Translations under genes and position numbers: made by a program
Shown here: positions 24,825 through 34,147 of the stretch, piece after piece
Layout of the letters: each line of letters starts with the position of its first letter
Numbering within the stretch: the stretch's first letter is position 1
The notes under the pieces: model-generated
Database searches by the model: none
What the model was told of the DNA's origin: nothing
What the model saw: only the letters and a program-made list of their open reading frames with translations
Assembly (NCBI GenBank): GCA_965263365.1
Contig: OZ253672.1
Coordinates: 372,001-436,000 of the forward strand
Reading direction: 5' to 3'
DNA: 64,000 nucleotides
Origin: CANMUM01 sp965263365
GTDB taxonomy: Bacteria > Pseudomonadota > Alphaproteobacteria > Rhodobacterales > Rhodobacteraceae

Positions 24825-25516
24825 TGGGACAGAAGGTTAATCCAATTGGTCAACGTTTGCAGATCAACAGAACTTGGGACAGCCGCTGGTTTGCGAATGC
24901 TTCTGAGTATGGTGATCTTCTTCATGAAGACTTGGCAATTCGTGAGTATGTCCGTAAAAATTGCGCGCAGTCGGGTATTTCCCGCGTCGTAATCGAGCGT
25001 CCACACAAGAAGTGTCGTGTCAGCATATATGCGGCTCGTCCAGGTGTGATTATTGGCAAAAAAGGTGCTGATATTGAGGGTTTGCGTCGTGCATTGCAAA
25101 ATTTGACAACTTCAGAGTTGGCTTTGAACATTGTCGAGGTGCGTAAGCCCGATGTTGATGCCCAGCTCGTTGGTGAAAATATTTGTCAACAACTCGAGCG
25201 TCGTGTCGCGTTCCGTCGTGCAATGAAACGTGCGGTTCAAAATGCTATGCGTGCAGGTGCTCTTGGCATTCGAGTGAACATTGCTGGCCGTTTAGGGGGC
25301 GCGGAAATCGCACGGACTGAGTGGTATCGTGAAGGTCGTGTTCCGCTCCATACTTTACGCTCGGAAATCGATTACGCTCATACGGAAGCCCTAACGGCTT
25401 ACGGTATCATTGGTGTTAAGGTTTGGATTTATCGCGGAGACGTGATGGAGCAAGATCCGAGCGCCTATGACAAGCGTTTGAATAATCAAGAAGCGTCGCG
25501 CGGTCGCGGTCGCTAA
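24824..25516 (+). CDS. rpsC: 30S ribosomal protein S3
   Basis: A 230-residue S3 at the mRNA entry site. MGQKVNPIGQRL opens it, and the KH domain has RPGVIIGKKGADIE (GxxG loop GKKG). The C-terminal domain has GRLGGAEIARTEWYREGRVPL. It is one-base coupled to rplV and followed 15 bases later by rplP. Confidence 0.98.
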   Translation: MGQKVNPIGQRLQINRTWDSRWFANASEYGDLLHEDLAIREYVRKNCAQSGISRVVIERPHKKCRVSIYAARPGVIIGKKGADIEGLRRALQNLTTSELALNIVEVRKPDVDAQLVGENICQQLERRVAFRRAMKRAVQNAMRAGALGIRVNIAGRLGGAEIARTEWYREGRVPLHTLRSEIDYAHTEALTAYGIIGVKVWIYRGDVMEQDPSAYDKRLNNQEASRGRGR

Positions 25517-25531
25517 TTCGGAGTAATAGAA

Positions 25532-25945
25532 ATGCTATCACCGAAAAGAACTAAATTCCGCAAGCAGCATAAAGGCCGAATTCACGGCCTTGCTAAAGGC
25601 GGTTCTGACCTAAACTTTGGAAGTTATGGTCTTAAGTCTACTCAGCCTGAGCGTATCACTGCGCGCCAAATCGAGGCGGCGCGTCGTGCGATTACGCGTC
25701 ATATGAAACGTCAAGGACGTGTTTGGATACGTATATTTCCAGATGTGCCTGTATCAAAAAAGCCGACTGAGGTTCGCATGGGTAAAGGTAAGGGTTCAGT
25801 TGAATACTGGGCTGCGAAGGTTAAGCCTGGCCGCATCATGTTTGAAATCGACGGTGTTAATGACGAGATTGCACGTGAAGCACTTCGTTTGGGAGCTATG
25901 AAGCTTCCAGTTAAATGTCGTGTTGTTGAGCGTGAAGACTGGTAA
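25532..25945 (+). CDS. rplP: 50S ribosomal protein L16
   Basis: A 137-residue L16, near the A-site tRNA. MLSPKRTKFRKQHKGR, RIFPDVPVSKKPTEVRMGKGKG and the C-terminal REALRLGAMKLPVKCRVV are typical. It is the last gene of this block: a strong terminator follows within 25 bases, where rpmC (L29) and rpsQ (S17) normally continue the operon. Confidence 0.98.
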   Translation: MLSPKRTKFRKQHKGRIHGLAKGGSDLNFGSYGLKSTQPERITARQIEAARRAITRHMKRQGRVWIRIFPDVPVSKKPTEVRMGKGKGSVEYWAAKVKPGRIMFEIDGVNDEIAREALRLGAMKLPVKCRVVEREDW

Positions 25946-25967
25946 TTATTATCTTAGATTAAATCTT

Positions 25968-25997
25968 AAAATCCCGCTTGTCTTAGCGGGATTTTTT
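25968..25997 (+). terminator. strong intrinsic terminator after rplP
   Basis: AATCCCGCT at 25970-25978 pairs fully with AGCGGGATT at 25985-25993 around a six-base loop, and the T-run continues to 25997. It ends the truncated S10 operon. Confidence 0.92.
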
Positions 25998-26163
25998 CAT
26001 TTATGCACCATTAAGGTGCTTATATTATAAATTTGGTGGGCTTTAGACATCGGATGTGCTCAAACGATGTGGCGAAGCGCTGGCGCTTCAGATTTGAATG
26101 AAGCCATGTCTTGCATTTTTTTTGCGTGCGCGATACTTCAAATTCGATGGCCAGGAGCTAATG

Positions 26164-27243
26164 ATGGATATTGAAAAACTTAAATCGAAATTTCTTTCTG
26201 CACTTGAGAAAGTTACAAGTGAAGAAAATTTAGAAGCCTTGCGTATTGAAGCATTAGGTAAAAAGGGCGAAGTATCTTTGGCGCTACGTGAACTCGGGAA
26301 AATGTCGCCAGATTTGCGGAAAGATGTCGCTCCGAAACTAAATGACTTGCGCGTAAATTTAGTTGAAGAAATCTCTAAGCGAAAAGAGGCTTTTGCGACA
26401 AGTGCGCAAAACGCGCGGCTTTCACTTGAGTGCTTGGATTTATCGAGGCCAGCACGCCCATTTTCTCAAGGGACAATACATCCCATTTCACAAGTCACAG
26501 AAGAAATAATCGCAATTTTTGCTGACTTAGGCTATGCGGTCGCTGAGGGGCCCCAATTGGAGACAGATTGGTACAATTTTGATGCTTTGAACATGGCGCC
26601 TGAGCATCCAGCGCGCCAAGAACATGATACGTTTTATATGCACCGCGAAGAAGGTGACAACCGTCCACCACACGTACTGCGCACCCACACAAGTCCTGTC
26701 CAGATTAGGTATATGCAAAATAATGGTGTACCTTGTCGCGTGATTGCGCCGGGGCGCGTATATCGCGCGGATTACGATCAAACTCACACACCCATGTTTC
26801 ATCAATATGAAGGGCTTTGCATTGGAAAAGATATATCCATGGCAAATTTAAAGTGGACGCTTGAAGAATTTTGTAAAGCATTTTTTGAAATACCTGACAT
26901 TGAGTTACGTTTTCGCGCTTCACATTTTCCATTCACTGAGCCTTCGGCTGAAGTTGATATCAGATGTTCATGGGACAATGGTCAACTCAAGATTGGTGAA
27001 GGCGATGATTGGATGGAAATCTTGGGATGTGGAATGGTTCATCCGAATGTACTTGCTGCAGCCGGTGTTGATGCCGAGAAATGGCAGGGGTTTGCGTTCG
27101 GGATGGGAATTGACCGATTGGCCATGTTAAAATACGGAATTCCTGATTTGCGCGCATTCTTTGACAGTGATTTGCGTTGGCTTCGTCACTATGGCTTTTC
27201 GGCTCTTGACCGTCCTGATCTCGCGGGAGGCCTAAGCAAGTGA
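26164..27243 (+). CDS. pheS: phenylalanyl-tRNA synthetase alpha subunit
   Basis: A 359-residue class II synthetase subunit that forms a heterotetramer with PheT. The N-terminal coiled coil (MDIEKLKSKFLSALEKV) leads to the catalytic core: HPISQVTEEI, GPQLETDWYNFDALN, LRTHTSPVQIRYM (motif 2 area) and FGMGIDRLAMLKYGI (motif 3). The start is the second of two adjacent ATGs, six bases after AGGAG; the first, at 26161, is also possible. A GAAGCG/CGCTTC hairpin at 26074-26089 lies in the leader. The stop overlaps the next start (GTGA). Confidence 0.96.
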   Translation: MDIEKLKSKFLSALEKVTSEENLEALRIEALGKKGEVSLALRELGKMSPDLRKDVAPKLNDLRVNLVEEISKRKEAFATSAQNARLSLECLDLSRPARPFSQGTIHPISQVTEEIIAIFADLGYAVAEGPQLETDWYNFDALNMAPEHPARQEHDTFYMHREEGDNRPPHVLRTHTSPVQIRYMQNNGVPCRVIAPGRVYRADYDQTHTPMFHQYEGLCIGKDISMANLKWTLEEFCKAFFEIPDIELRFRASHFPFTEPSAEVDIRCSWDNGQLKIGEGDDWMEILGCGMVHPNVLAAAGVDAEKWQGFAFGMGIDRLAMLKYGIPDLRAFFDSDLRWLRHYGFSALDRPDLAGGLSK

Positions 27244-27590
27244 ACGGAGTAAATTTATCGGATAAATTCAATCAGTTTGATGAATTCTATGCGCCAAAAA
27301 TCATTTCTAAGTATAATGGCAATGAAGTTTGCATTGTAAAATGTCTAGGTGAATTTCCTTGGCATACGCACGAAGATACAGATGATTTATTTTTGGTCAT
27401 TAAAGGTGAAATCGTAATTCGAATGCATGAAGGAAATGTTCATCTTAAAGCCGGTGAGTTGTTTGTCGTGCCGGCGGGTGTTGCGCATAGTCCTTACGCT
27501 GAAAAGGAAGCGCATGTGATGTTGATTGAGCCTCAAGGCGAGCCGAACACAGGCGAAGTAAAAACAGCGACGCAAAAGGTGGAGATATGA
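27240..27590 (+). CDS. cupin domain protein between pheS and pheT
   Basis: A 116-residue single-domain cupin. The first motif is FPWHTHEDTDDLFLVIKGE, with two His and an acidic ligand, and the second is AGELFVVPAGVAHSPYA with a His. The metal site looks complete. It starts with GTG overlapping the pheS stop and ends two bases before pheT, so it is fully inside the pheST operon. Small cupins of this kind bind small molecules or isomerise sugars; the substrate is unknown. Nothing shows that it acts in aminoacylation. Confidence 0.85.
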   Translation: MNGVNLSDKFNQFDEFYAPKIISKYNGNEVCIVKCLGEFPWHTHEDTDDLFLVIKGEIVIRMHEGNVHLKAGELFVVPAGVAHSPYAEKEAHVMLIEPQGEPNTGEVKTATQKVEI

Positions 27591-27591
27591 A

Positions 27592-30000
27592 ATGAAATTC
27601 ACGCTTTCTTGGTTGAAAAAACACTTAGATACGGATGCGACACTCGAGCAAATTTCAGAGAGTCTCACCGATGTGGGTCTTGAGGTTGAGAGTGTGGTAG
27701 AGCCTGCTGCGCGCTTAGAATCTTTTACAATTGGCTATGTGAAAAAGGCCGAAAAACATCCCGATGCTGACAAACTCAAAGTGTGTCAAGTGGAGACTGA
27801 TGAAGGTGATCTGCAAATTATTTGTGGAGCGCCAAACGCACGCGCCGGCATTTATGTGGTTGTTGCGAAACCGGGGACTTATGTGCCTGGGATTGATACG
27901 ACAATCGCCATTGGCACAATCAGAGGCGTTAAAAGCTTTGGAATGATGTGTAGCGAGCGCGAGATGGAACTGTCGGACTCGCATGATGGGATTATCGAAC
28001 TAGAAACAGGAACAGTCGGCGAGAAATTTGTGGAGGTTCTGGCCAAAGGCAGTCCTGAGAAAATTGATCCTGTGATTGAAATTGCGATAACGCCTAATCG
28101 CCCGGATGCGCTTGGCGTGCGGGGTGTTGCGAGGGATCTTGCGGCTCGAGGTATTGGTCAGTTAAAACCTCAGCAAGAAGTGTCGATTGAAGGAAACTTC
28201 CCTTGTCCAATCACGGTTGATATTGAGCCAGATGCGTGTGAAGCTTGTCCTGTTTTTTATGGGCGAGTGATTCAGGGCGTAAAAAATGGGCTGTCACCTG
28301 ATTGGCTACAAGCTTCCTTGCGTGCGATTGGTCTCCGACCAATTTCATTCCTTGTTGATGTAACTAATTTCTTTACTTTTGATCAAAACCGTCCTTTGCA
28401 TGTCTTCGATGCTGATAAAGTTAAAAATCGGTTACGCATTCATTTGGCTCGCGGGGGTGAAAAACTTGTTGCGCTTGATGAAAAAGAGTATGAAATGAGC
28501 GCGGGCATGACGCTCATCTCTGATGATCAAGGTCTTGAAAGCATCGCTGGAATAATGGGTGGGCTAAGCACGGCATGTGATGAAAATACGCAGAATGTGT
28601 TTATTGAGTCCGCTTATTTTGATCCGATTTCAACCGCGATTTCAGGGCGTAAGCTTAACATAAATTCGGATGCGCGCTATCGGTTTGAGCGTGGGATTGA
28701 TCCTTCTTGGACGCTTCAAGGCTTAGAGCGTGCGACTAAATTGATTCTCGATACTGTTGGTGGCGAGCCTTCAAATATTGTTCAGGCTGGAGAAATTCCA
28801 ACTACATCCCGGAGTTACAAATTTAATCCTGCCCGGGTCAGATCTCTTGTCGGCATGGATATTTCAGAAGATCAACAAGCTAAAATTTTGGAGGATTTAG
28901 GTTTTGTTCTCGAAGATGGTTTTGCAAGCCCGCCCTCTTGGCGCCCAGATATTTTGGGGAGTGCTGACTTGGTCGAAGAAATCGTTCGAATTGCATCCTT
29001 AACCAAATTAGTCGGTGTGCCTTGTCCTCGTGATGACCAAAATATTGCTAAACCTGTTTTAACGGGCTTGCAGAAGCGTTCTCGGCTTATTCGTCGGGAG
29101 CTTGCACGCATTGGGCTAAACGAATGTGTGACTTACAGTTTTATCGATGAAAAGTCTGCCCGTTTGTTAGGTGGTGGTGCGGATGTTGTAAAGCTCGCAA
29201 ACCCAATTTCTCAAGAGATGAGTCATATGCGACCGAATTTGTATGCTGGATTAATGCAGGCAGCTGGCCGCAATATTTCCCGTGGATTTACAGACTTATC
29301 ATTTTTTGAAATCGGGCAAGGTTGGCTTGGCGGTGAGCCAGAAGATCAGTATGAATTGGCTGCCGGAATCTTAGTCGGTAATACGAGCGGTCGAAATGCA
29401 TTTAAGACGGATCGTCCTTATGATGTGTTTGATGCAAAGGCGGTTATTGCACAACTCCTTTTGCAGTTGGGTTTTGACATCGACAAGTTAGTTATGCTTG
29501 ATCACGAGGCGCCCTGGTTTCATCCAGCGCGTGCGGCCAAACTTGGACTTGGGCCGAAAAATATCATCGCCGAGTTTGGAGAAATACATCCAAGCGTTAG
29601 CAAAAAAATGGGAATCAAGGGTCGAGTGACAGCTTTTGCGTTATTCTATGATAATTTGCCTCAATCTCGGAAAAAAACCAGTACGAGGCCTGCACTCGTC
29701 TTACACGATTTGCAATCGGTTAAACGTGATTTTGCTTTTGTGGTTGAGGCTGATATTGCCGCTGGCGCCCTTGTAAAGGCAATATATGCGGCCGATAAAA
29801 CGTTGATTACAGATGTTTCGTTGTTTGATGTGTTTGAGGGCGAAAAAGCCGTCGAGCAAATGGGAGACGGCAGAAAGTCTTTGGCAGTTTCAGTAACGTT
29901 GACACCTATCGAAAAGACTTTGACCGAGGAAGATATCCAAAATGTATCGAACGAAATTGTAAAGAGAGCCGAAAAGATTGGTGCAACACTGCGGGGATAG
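27592..30000 (+). CDS. pheT: phenylalanyl-tRNA synthetase beta subunit
   Basis: An 802-residue PheT. The N-terminal MKFTLSWLKKHLDTDATLEQI is followed by an EMAP/OB tRNA-binding domain (VCQVETDEGDLQIICGAPNA), the B3/B4 editing region, the B5 segment and a class II-like fold. The anticodon-binding FDX-ACB domain closes it (VKRDFAFVVEADIAAG, VSLFDVFEG). Length is normal for the family. The editing domain hydrolyses mischarged Tyr-tRNA. It is the last gene of pheS-cupin-pheT. Confidence 0.97.
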   Translation: MKFTLSWLKKHLDTDATLEQISESLTDVGLEVESVVEPAARLESFTIGYVKKAEKHPDADKLKVCQVETDEGDLQIICGAPNARAGIYVVVAKPGTYVPGIDTTIAIGTIRGVKSFGMMCSEREMELSDSHDGIIELETGTVGEKFVEVLAKGSPEKIDPVIEIAITPNRPDALGVRGVARDLAARGIGQLKPQQEVSIEGNFPCPITVDIEPDACEACPVFYGRVIQGVKNGLSPDWLQASLRAIGLRPISFLVDVTNFFTFDQNRPLHVFDADKVKNRLRIHLARGGEKLVALDEKEYEMSAGMTLISDDQGLESIAGIMGGLSTACDENTQNVFIESAYFDPISTAISGRKLNINSDARYRFERGIDPSWTLQGLERATKLILDTVGGEPSNIVQAGEIPTTSRSYKFNPARVRSLVGMDISEDQQAKILEDLGFVLEDGFASPPSWRPDILGSADLVEEIVRIASLTKLVGVPCPRDDQNIAKPVLTGLQKRSRLIRRELARIGLNECVTYSFIDEKSARLLGGGADVVKLANPISQEMSHMRPNLYAGLMQAAGRNISRGFTDLSFFEIGQGWLGGEPEDQYELAAGILVGNTSGRNAFKTDRPYDVFDAKAVIAQLLLQLGFDIDKLVMLDHEAPWFHPARAAKLGLGPKNIIAEFGEIHPSVSKKMGIKGRVTAFALFYDNLPQSRKKTSTRPALVLHDLQSVKRDFAFVVEADIAAGALVKAIYAADKTLITDVSLFDVFEGEKAVEQMGDGRKSLAVSVTLTPIEKTLTEEDIQNVSNEIVKRAEKIGATLRG

Positions 30001-30064
30001 TTGTCTAGAAGTTTGGCGCATTTACGATGTTTATTTGCCAAAGCTTTTGTTTGAAATAATGCGA

Positions 30065-30781
30065 TTAGCGCTTCAATAATTGAAAATCTCCGTAAGGCGA
30101 TTTTCCGCGCAATCGATCGACAATGTAAGCACCTTCAGTTCGGTCCGGTCGATATAGAATCGTAAATATAATATTGTCTAAGGCATTGATTTGCTCGGGA
30201 ATATATCCATGTTGAAACTGAATTGAGCCACCACATTGCAGGCGCCCATCTCGGCGTTTTGTTGCCTCGCTTACGGTCAAAATCTGGCTATTATACCCAT
30301 CAAATAGCCTTACCCGAAAGGCGCAAACATTTTCTTCACTGATTGGGCGGAGTAAGTATGTTAAGGCGGTCAAAGGGTCGATAGCGCCTTTTTGTGATTT
30401 TGGATCGATTGATGCGGGGCGTGACGGTTCTGAGTTTAAATTTTCAATGACCTCTTCACTAAAGTTAAACCATATACGACTTTTCTTGCCATCATCATTG
30501 ATAATGCGCTCGAATTGGGTCGGTGTTAACTTCTCAAAAGAAAGGCCTTCTCCTTTAGCATTGGCTTCAATTGTTGAATTAAAAAGTGATTGAGCAAAAC
30601 CAATCGTATTAAATCTCAACGCAGATTCATATTTATTTTCTGCAAATTCGATGTCCATATAAAGTTCCCCGATATCAATATCTCTCAAAGATACGATATA
30701 CCGGGCTTCATTCGCGGAGATGCTTGAAGAGATCATGATTAAGGCCGTTAACCATAAAATGTAAAAGGAGAGGGCTTTCAT
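30065..30781 (-). CDS. secreted DUF3108 protein
   Basis: A 238-residue protein with a signal peptide (FYILWLTALIMISSSISANE). The rest resembles DUF3108: YIVSLRDIDIGELYMDIEF, a long beta-rich body, and GQLQC-like RLQCGGSIQFQHGY. The family is periplasmic, beta-rich and of unknown role. It is divergent from rpmB; as I recall, DUF3108 genes often lie beside rpmB in alphaproteobacteria, which supports the call. Confidence 0.8.
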   Translation of the reverse strand: MKALSFYILWLTALIMISSSISANEARYIVSLRDIDIGELYMDIEFAENKYESALRFNTIGFAQSLFNSTIEANAKGEGLSFEKLTPTQFERIINDDGKKSRIWFNFSEEVIENLNSEPSRPASIDPKSQKGAIDPLTALTYLLRPISEENVCAFRVRLFDGYNSQILTVSEATKRRDGRLQCGGSIQFQHGYIPEQINALDNIIFTILYRPDRTEGAYIVDRLRGKSPYGDFQLLKR

Positions 30782-31002
30782 ATTGTCTAAGTTACTTAAA
30801 TTTTTGGATTTTGTTCGTATTTAGTATTAGCGATTTGCGGGCAACCCTTCAAGCGATCATTAATTTTAAGCAAAATGAGGTGGGTTTTAATGTTCGTGTT
30901 CTTGACCTTCGTTTCTTTGGTGTTTATACAACGCTTCGACTCGCCGCTTTTTGTGCGGCGTTTTGCGATAATTGTGCAAAACATAGATAAGGAATAAGAA
31001 AA

Positions 31003-31278
31003 ATGTCACGTCGTTGCGAATTTACAGGTAAAGCTGTTCAATCCGGAAATAACGTTAGCCACGCGATGAACAAAACACGCCGTGTCTTTCGTCCTAATCT
31101 GAATGATGTTACGCTCCTCTCCGAGAAATTGGGTCGCAGTTTCAAGTTTCGAATCTCGGCAGCTGCATTGCGTTCAGTAGATCATAGAGGTGGGTTGGAT
31201 GCTTTTTTATCAAAGGCAAAAGATGCAGAGCTCTCTTCAAATGCTTTGAAAGTTAAGAAGGAAATTATGAGCGCTTAA
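31003..31278 (+). CDS. rpmB: 50S ribosomal protein L28
   Basis: A 91-residue L28. MSRRCEFTGKAVQSGNNVSH and NKTRRVFRPNL are diagnostic, and the C-terminal extension (GGLDAFLSKAKDAELSSNAL) matches the longer alphaproteobacterial form. AAGGAA precedes the ATG. It is a single-gene unit with a weak hairpin terminator behind it. Confidence 0.97.
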   Translation: MSRRCEFTGKAVQSGNNVSHAMNKTRRVFRPNLNDVTLLSEKLGRSFKFRISAAALRSVDHRGGLDAFLSKAKDAELSSNALKVKKEIMSA

Positions 31279-31297
31279 TGCGTTTCTAATTTTTAGC

Positions 31298-31316
31298 AAT
31301 ATCCCGCGATATTTTT
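31298..31316 (+). terminator. weak intrinsic terminator of rpmB
   Basis: AATATC at 31298-31303 pairs with GATATT at 31308-31313 around CCGC, followed by TTT. It is small and AT-rich, so its strength is doubtful. Confidence 0.5.
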
Positions 31317-31394
31317 GTTTTTAGTGCATTGGATTATAGGCTTGTTTATTAAGTTAAGAGACTTGATTTCCCAGTAACTAAATATTGAGTTGAA

Positions 31395-31910
31395 TTGATG
31401 AAGAAATTTGCATTTTTTTCCTTAGCGAGCCTTTTATTTGCACTGGAAGGTTACGCACTTGAAGAGCCAGTTTCAATAACAGATTCTTATGCGCGTGTTT
31501 CAACGCCCACAGCTAAAGTCGGAGCTGTATTTTTTAAAATTTTTAATAATACTGATGAGGATATTGTCCTTTTGGGTGCGCATTCCGAAGTGGCTGCAAA
31601 AACGGAAGTGCATACACATAGCATGAATGACGAAGGTGTTATGTCGATGATTCATCTGGAAGAAGGCGTTGAAATTCCAGCTTCGCATTGTTTTACCTTT
31701 CAACGCGGTGGACATCACATTATGCTCATGGGACTTGAGAATTCGCTCGAAGAGGGGCAAGAAATTTCTGTCACGTTAGAATTTGAAGGCCACGAGGATG
31801 TGGTTATCAACACTCATGTGAATAGTGATTTTGACGAATCTGCCTCAGATCATTCCGATGATAAAGAGCATGAAGATTTGCAATGCTTGAGCGATCATCA
31901 CAGTCACTAG
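31395..31910 (+). CDS. periplasmic copper chaperone PCu(A)C
   Basis: A 171-residue secreted protein (MKKFAFFSLASLLFALEGYA) of the PCu(A)C family, which delivers Cu(I) to cytochrome oxidase. The copper site pattern is present: HTHSMNDEGVMSM, then HCFTFQRGGHHIMLMGL, giving the family's His/Met ligand set. The tail is rich in Asp and His (DHSDDKEHEDLQCLSDHHSH), which could bind extra metal. It stands alone; no SCO gene is adjacent. Confidence 0.88.
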   Translation: MMKKFAFFSLASLLFALEGYALEEPVSITDSYARVSTPTAKVGAVFFKIFNNTDEDIVLLGAHSEVAAKTEVHTHSMNDEGVMSMIHLEEGVEIPASHCFTFQRGGHHIMLMGLENSLEEGQEISVTLEFEGHEDVVINTHVNSDFDESASDHSDDKEHEDLQCLSDHHSH

Positions 31911-32073
31911 ATCTTTTCTAGATATCAGTTTGCCGATGCGAATTTGTCGGCCTTTCGAATTTTAGTGTTCGTTGGCGTTTTAGAAAATCGAGCCTCTAGT
32001 TTAAGAATCTCTAGTTTATCGGCATTTCGTTTAATAAAAGTTCAGACAAATTCGGCTAAATGCAAGTCTGATA

Positions 32074-33873
32074 TTAATCATCAATTTTAAGGGCTTTAAT
32101 AAACGCTTCTTGAGGAATTTCAACTTTTCCAAATTGGCGCATACGCTTTTTACCGGCCTTTTGCTTTTCGAGCAGTTTTTTCTTACGCGTGGCATCGCCG
32201 CCGTAACACTTCGCTGTAACATCTTTACGGAGCGCTGAAAGGGTTTCACGGGCAATCACACGACCGCCAATCGCTGCCTGAATTGGAATTTTGAACATAT
32301 GTTGGGGAATAAGTTCCTTAAGCTTTTCACACATTGCACGACCGCGAGATTCGGCTCTGTTTCGATGAACCATCATTGAGAGCGCGTCTACTGGCTCCTC
32401 ATTGACGAGGATCTGCATTTTGACCAATTGATCTTCTGAATAGCCTTTGAGCTGATAGTCAAAACTTGCATATCCCTTCGTCACTGATTTCAGGCGGTCG
32501 TAGAAATCAAAGACAACCTCATTCAAAGGTAAGTCATAGACAACCATCGCACGTGTCCCGGCATAGGTGAGATCAATTTGAATTCCGCGCCGGTCTTGGC
32601 ATAGTTTTAATACGTCTCCTAAATACTCATCGGGCACCATTATCGTCGCCTTTATGCGCGGTTCTTCAATTCGGTCAACATGAGTTAAGTCTGGCAAATC
32701 TGCTGGATTGTGGAGTTCAATCATCGAGCTATCACGCATGTATATATGGTAAATTACGCTTGGCGCCGTGGTAATTAAGTCTAAGTCGAATTCGCGCTCA
32801 AGCCGCTCTCTAATAACCTCCAAATGCAGAAGACCTAAAAATCCGCATCTAAATCCAAATCCAAGCGCTGCCGATGTTTCCATTTCATGCGAAAAACTTG
32901 CATCATTTAATGAGAGCTTTTCAATTGCAGAACGCATGTCCTCAAAATCATTTGCATCAACCGGGAAAAGACCACAAAAGACAACAGGCTGGGCAGGTTT
33001 ATAACCCGCGAGTGGCTCGGGAGTTTGCTTTTTCTCATGCGTAATTGTATCGCCTACGCGTGTATCACGTACCTGCTTGATCGAAGCTGTGATGACACCA
33101 AGTTCCCCCGGACGTAGCGCATCAATATCTGTCATTTTGGGTTTTAATACCGCCACTTTATCAATCGTATAGCTTGCGCCTGTTTGCATCATGCGGACAC
33201 GGTCACCTTTTTTAAGCTGCCCGTCCATGATGCGCACAAGTACGACAACGCCAAGGTAAGCATCATACCAACTGTCGACGAGAAGCGCTTTGAGAGCCGC
33301 ATCTAATTCGCCTTCAGGCGCCGGCAATCTGGTGACAATTGCCTCTAAAACATCGGGAATTCCAAGCCCAGTTTTCGCAGAAATTTCGATGGCGTCGTGG
33401 GCTTCAATCCCGATGACATCTTCGATTTGTTCTTTCACGCGTTCTGGCTCAGCTGCAGGAAGATCAACTTTGTTGAGCACTGGAACAATTTCATGATCGG
33501 CATCAATTGCGGTATAAACATTTGCAAGTGTTTGCGCCTCAACGCCTTGTGAGGCGTCAACAACCAACAAGGAACCTTCACACGCGCGCATTGAACGCGA
33601 TACCTCATAGGCGAAGTCGACATGCCCTGGCGTGTCAATCAGATTTAAGACGTAGTCTTCACCATCTTTTGCGCGGTAATCGATGCGAACGGTATTGGCC
33701 TTAATGGTTATGCCGCGTTCACGTTCAATATCCATGCTGTCAAGCAACTGGTCTTGCATATCTCGATCAGCAACCGTTTGAGTTGATTGAATTAATCGAT
33801 CCGCTAGCGTAGATTTGCCATGGTCAATGTGAGCGACAATCGAGAAATTGCGGATGTGGTCAAGCTTTGGCAT
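32074..33873 (-). CDS. lepA: translation elongation factor 4 (back-translocase)
   Basis: A 599-residue LepA/EF4 GTPase. The G domain has NFSIVAHIDHGKSTLADRL, the switch region RERGITIKANTVR, DTPGHVDF and NKVDLP. The LepA-specific C-terminal domain ends RMRQFGKVEIPQEAFI. LepA acts on stalled or misassembled ribosomes under ionic stress. Length is typical. It is monocistronic, with a 274-base non-coding stretch upstream. Confidence 0.97.
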   Translation of the reverse strand: MPKLDHIRNFSIVAHIDHGKSTLADRLIQSTQTVADRDMQDQLLDSMDIERERGITIKANTVRIDYRAKDGEDYVLNLIDTPGHVDFAYEVSRSMRACEGSLLVVDASQGVEAQTLANVYTAIDADHEIVPVLNKVDLPAAEPERVKEQIEDVIGIEAHDAIEISAKTGLGIPDVLEAIVTRLPAPEGELDAALKALLVDSWYDAYLGVVVLVRIMDGQLKKGDRVRMMQTGASYTIDKVAVLKPKMTDIDALRPGELGVITASIKQVRDTRVGDTITHEKKQTPEPLAGYKPAQPVVFCGLFPVDANDFEDMRSAIEKLSLNDASFSHEMETSAALGFGFRCGFLGLLHLEVIRERLEREFDLDLITTAPSVIYHIYMRDSSMIELHNPADLPDLTHVDRIEEPRIKATIMVPDEYLGDVLKLCQDRRGIQIDLTYAGTRAMVVYDLPLNEVVFDFYDRLKSVTKGYASFDYQLKGYSEDQLVKMQILVNEEPVDALSMMVHRNRAESRGRAMCEKLKELIPQHMFKIPIQAAIGGRVIARETLSALRKDVTAKCYGGDATRKKKLLEKQKAGKKRMRQFGKVEIPQEAFIKALKIDD

Positions 33874-34147
33874 TTTATGTTTCCTTTGCTTGGATTTCTT
33901 TGCGCAACAATCTTTGAAAGGTCAAGAGATTGAGCGTTTTTTTGACGAATTAAGTTCTAATTTCATGCGCCGAAGCTGATTACAATGTGCTATTTTCGAG
34001 TACTTAAATTGGAGATAATTTCTACATTTTGTTTAAAAAGAGTCGAAGGAAGTGGTGCCAAGAAACTACCGTTTTCTCAATTCAATAATTTCTTGGGCAA
34101 TTAAAATCGCGATTTAGCAGGTTGTGGATAGGGTGGCGATCGAATGC

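Noticed and set aside
26074..26089. Possible attenuator hairpin before pheS
   Set aside because: The stem is good, but no T-run or Phe-rich leader peptide follows, so attenuation cannot be claimed.
31990..32017. Repeated CTCTAGTTTA near the lepA end
   Set aside because: Two short direct copies in AT-rich non-coding DNA; no further copies or pairing suggest function.
33874..34147. Non-coding stretch between lepA and the SH3 protein examined for RNA genes
   Set aside because: No tRNA, 6S, tmRNA or RNase P motif and no paired structure with a T-run was found.
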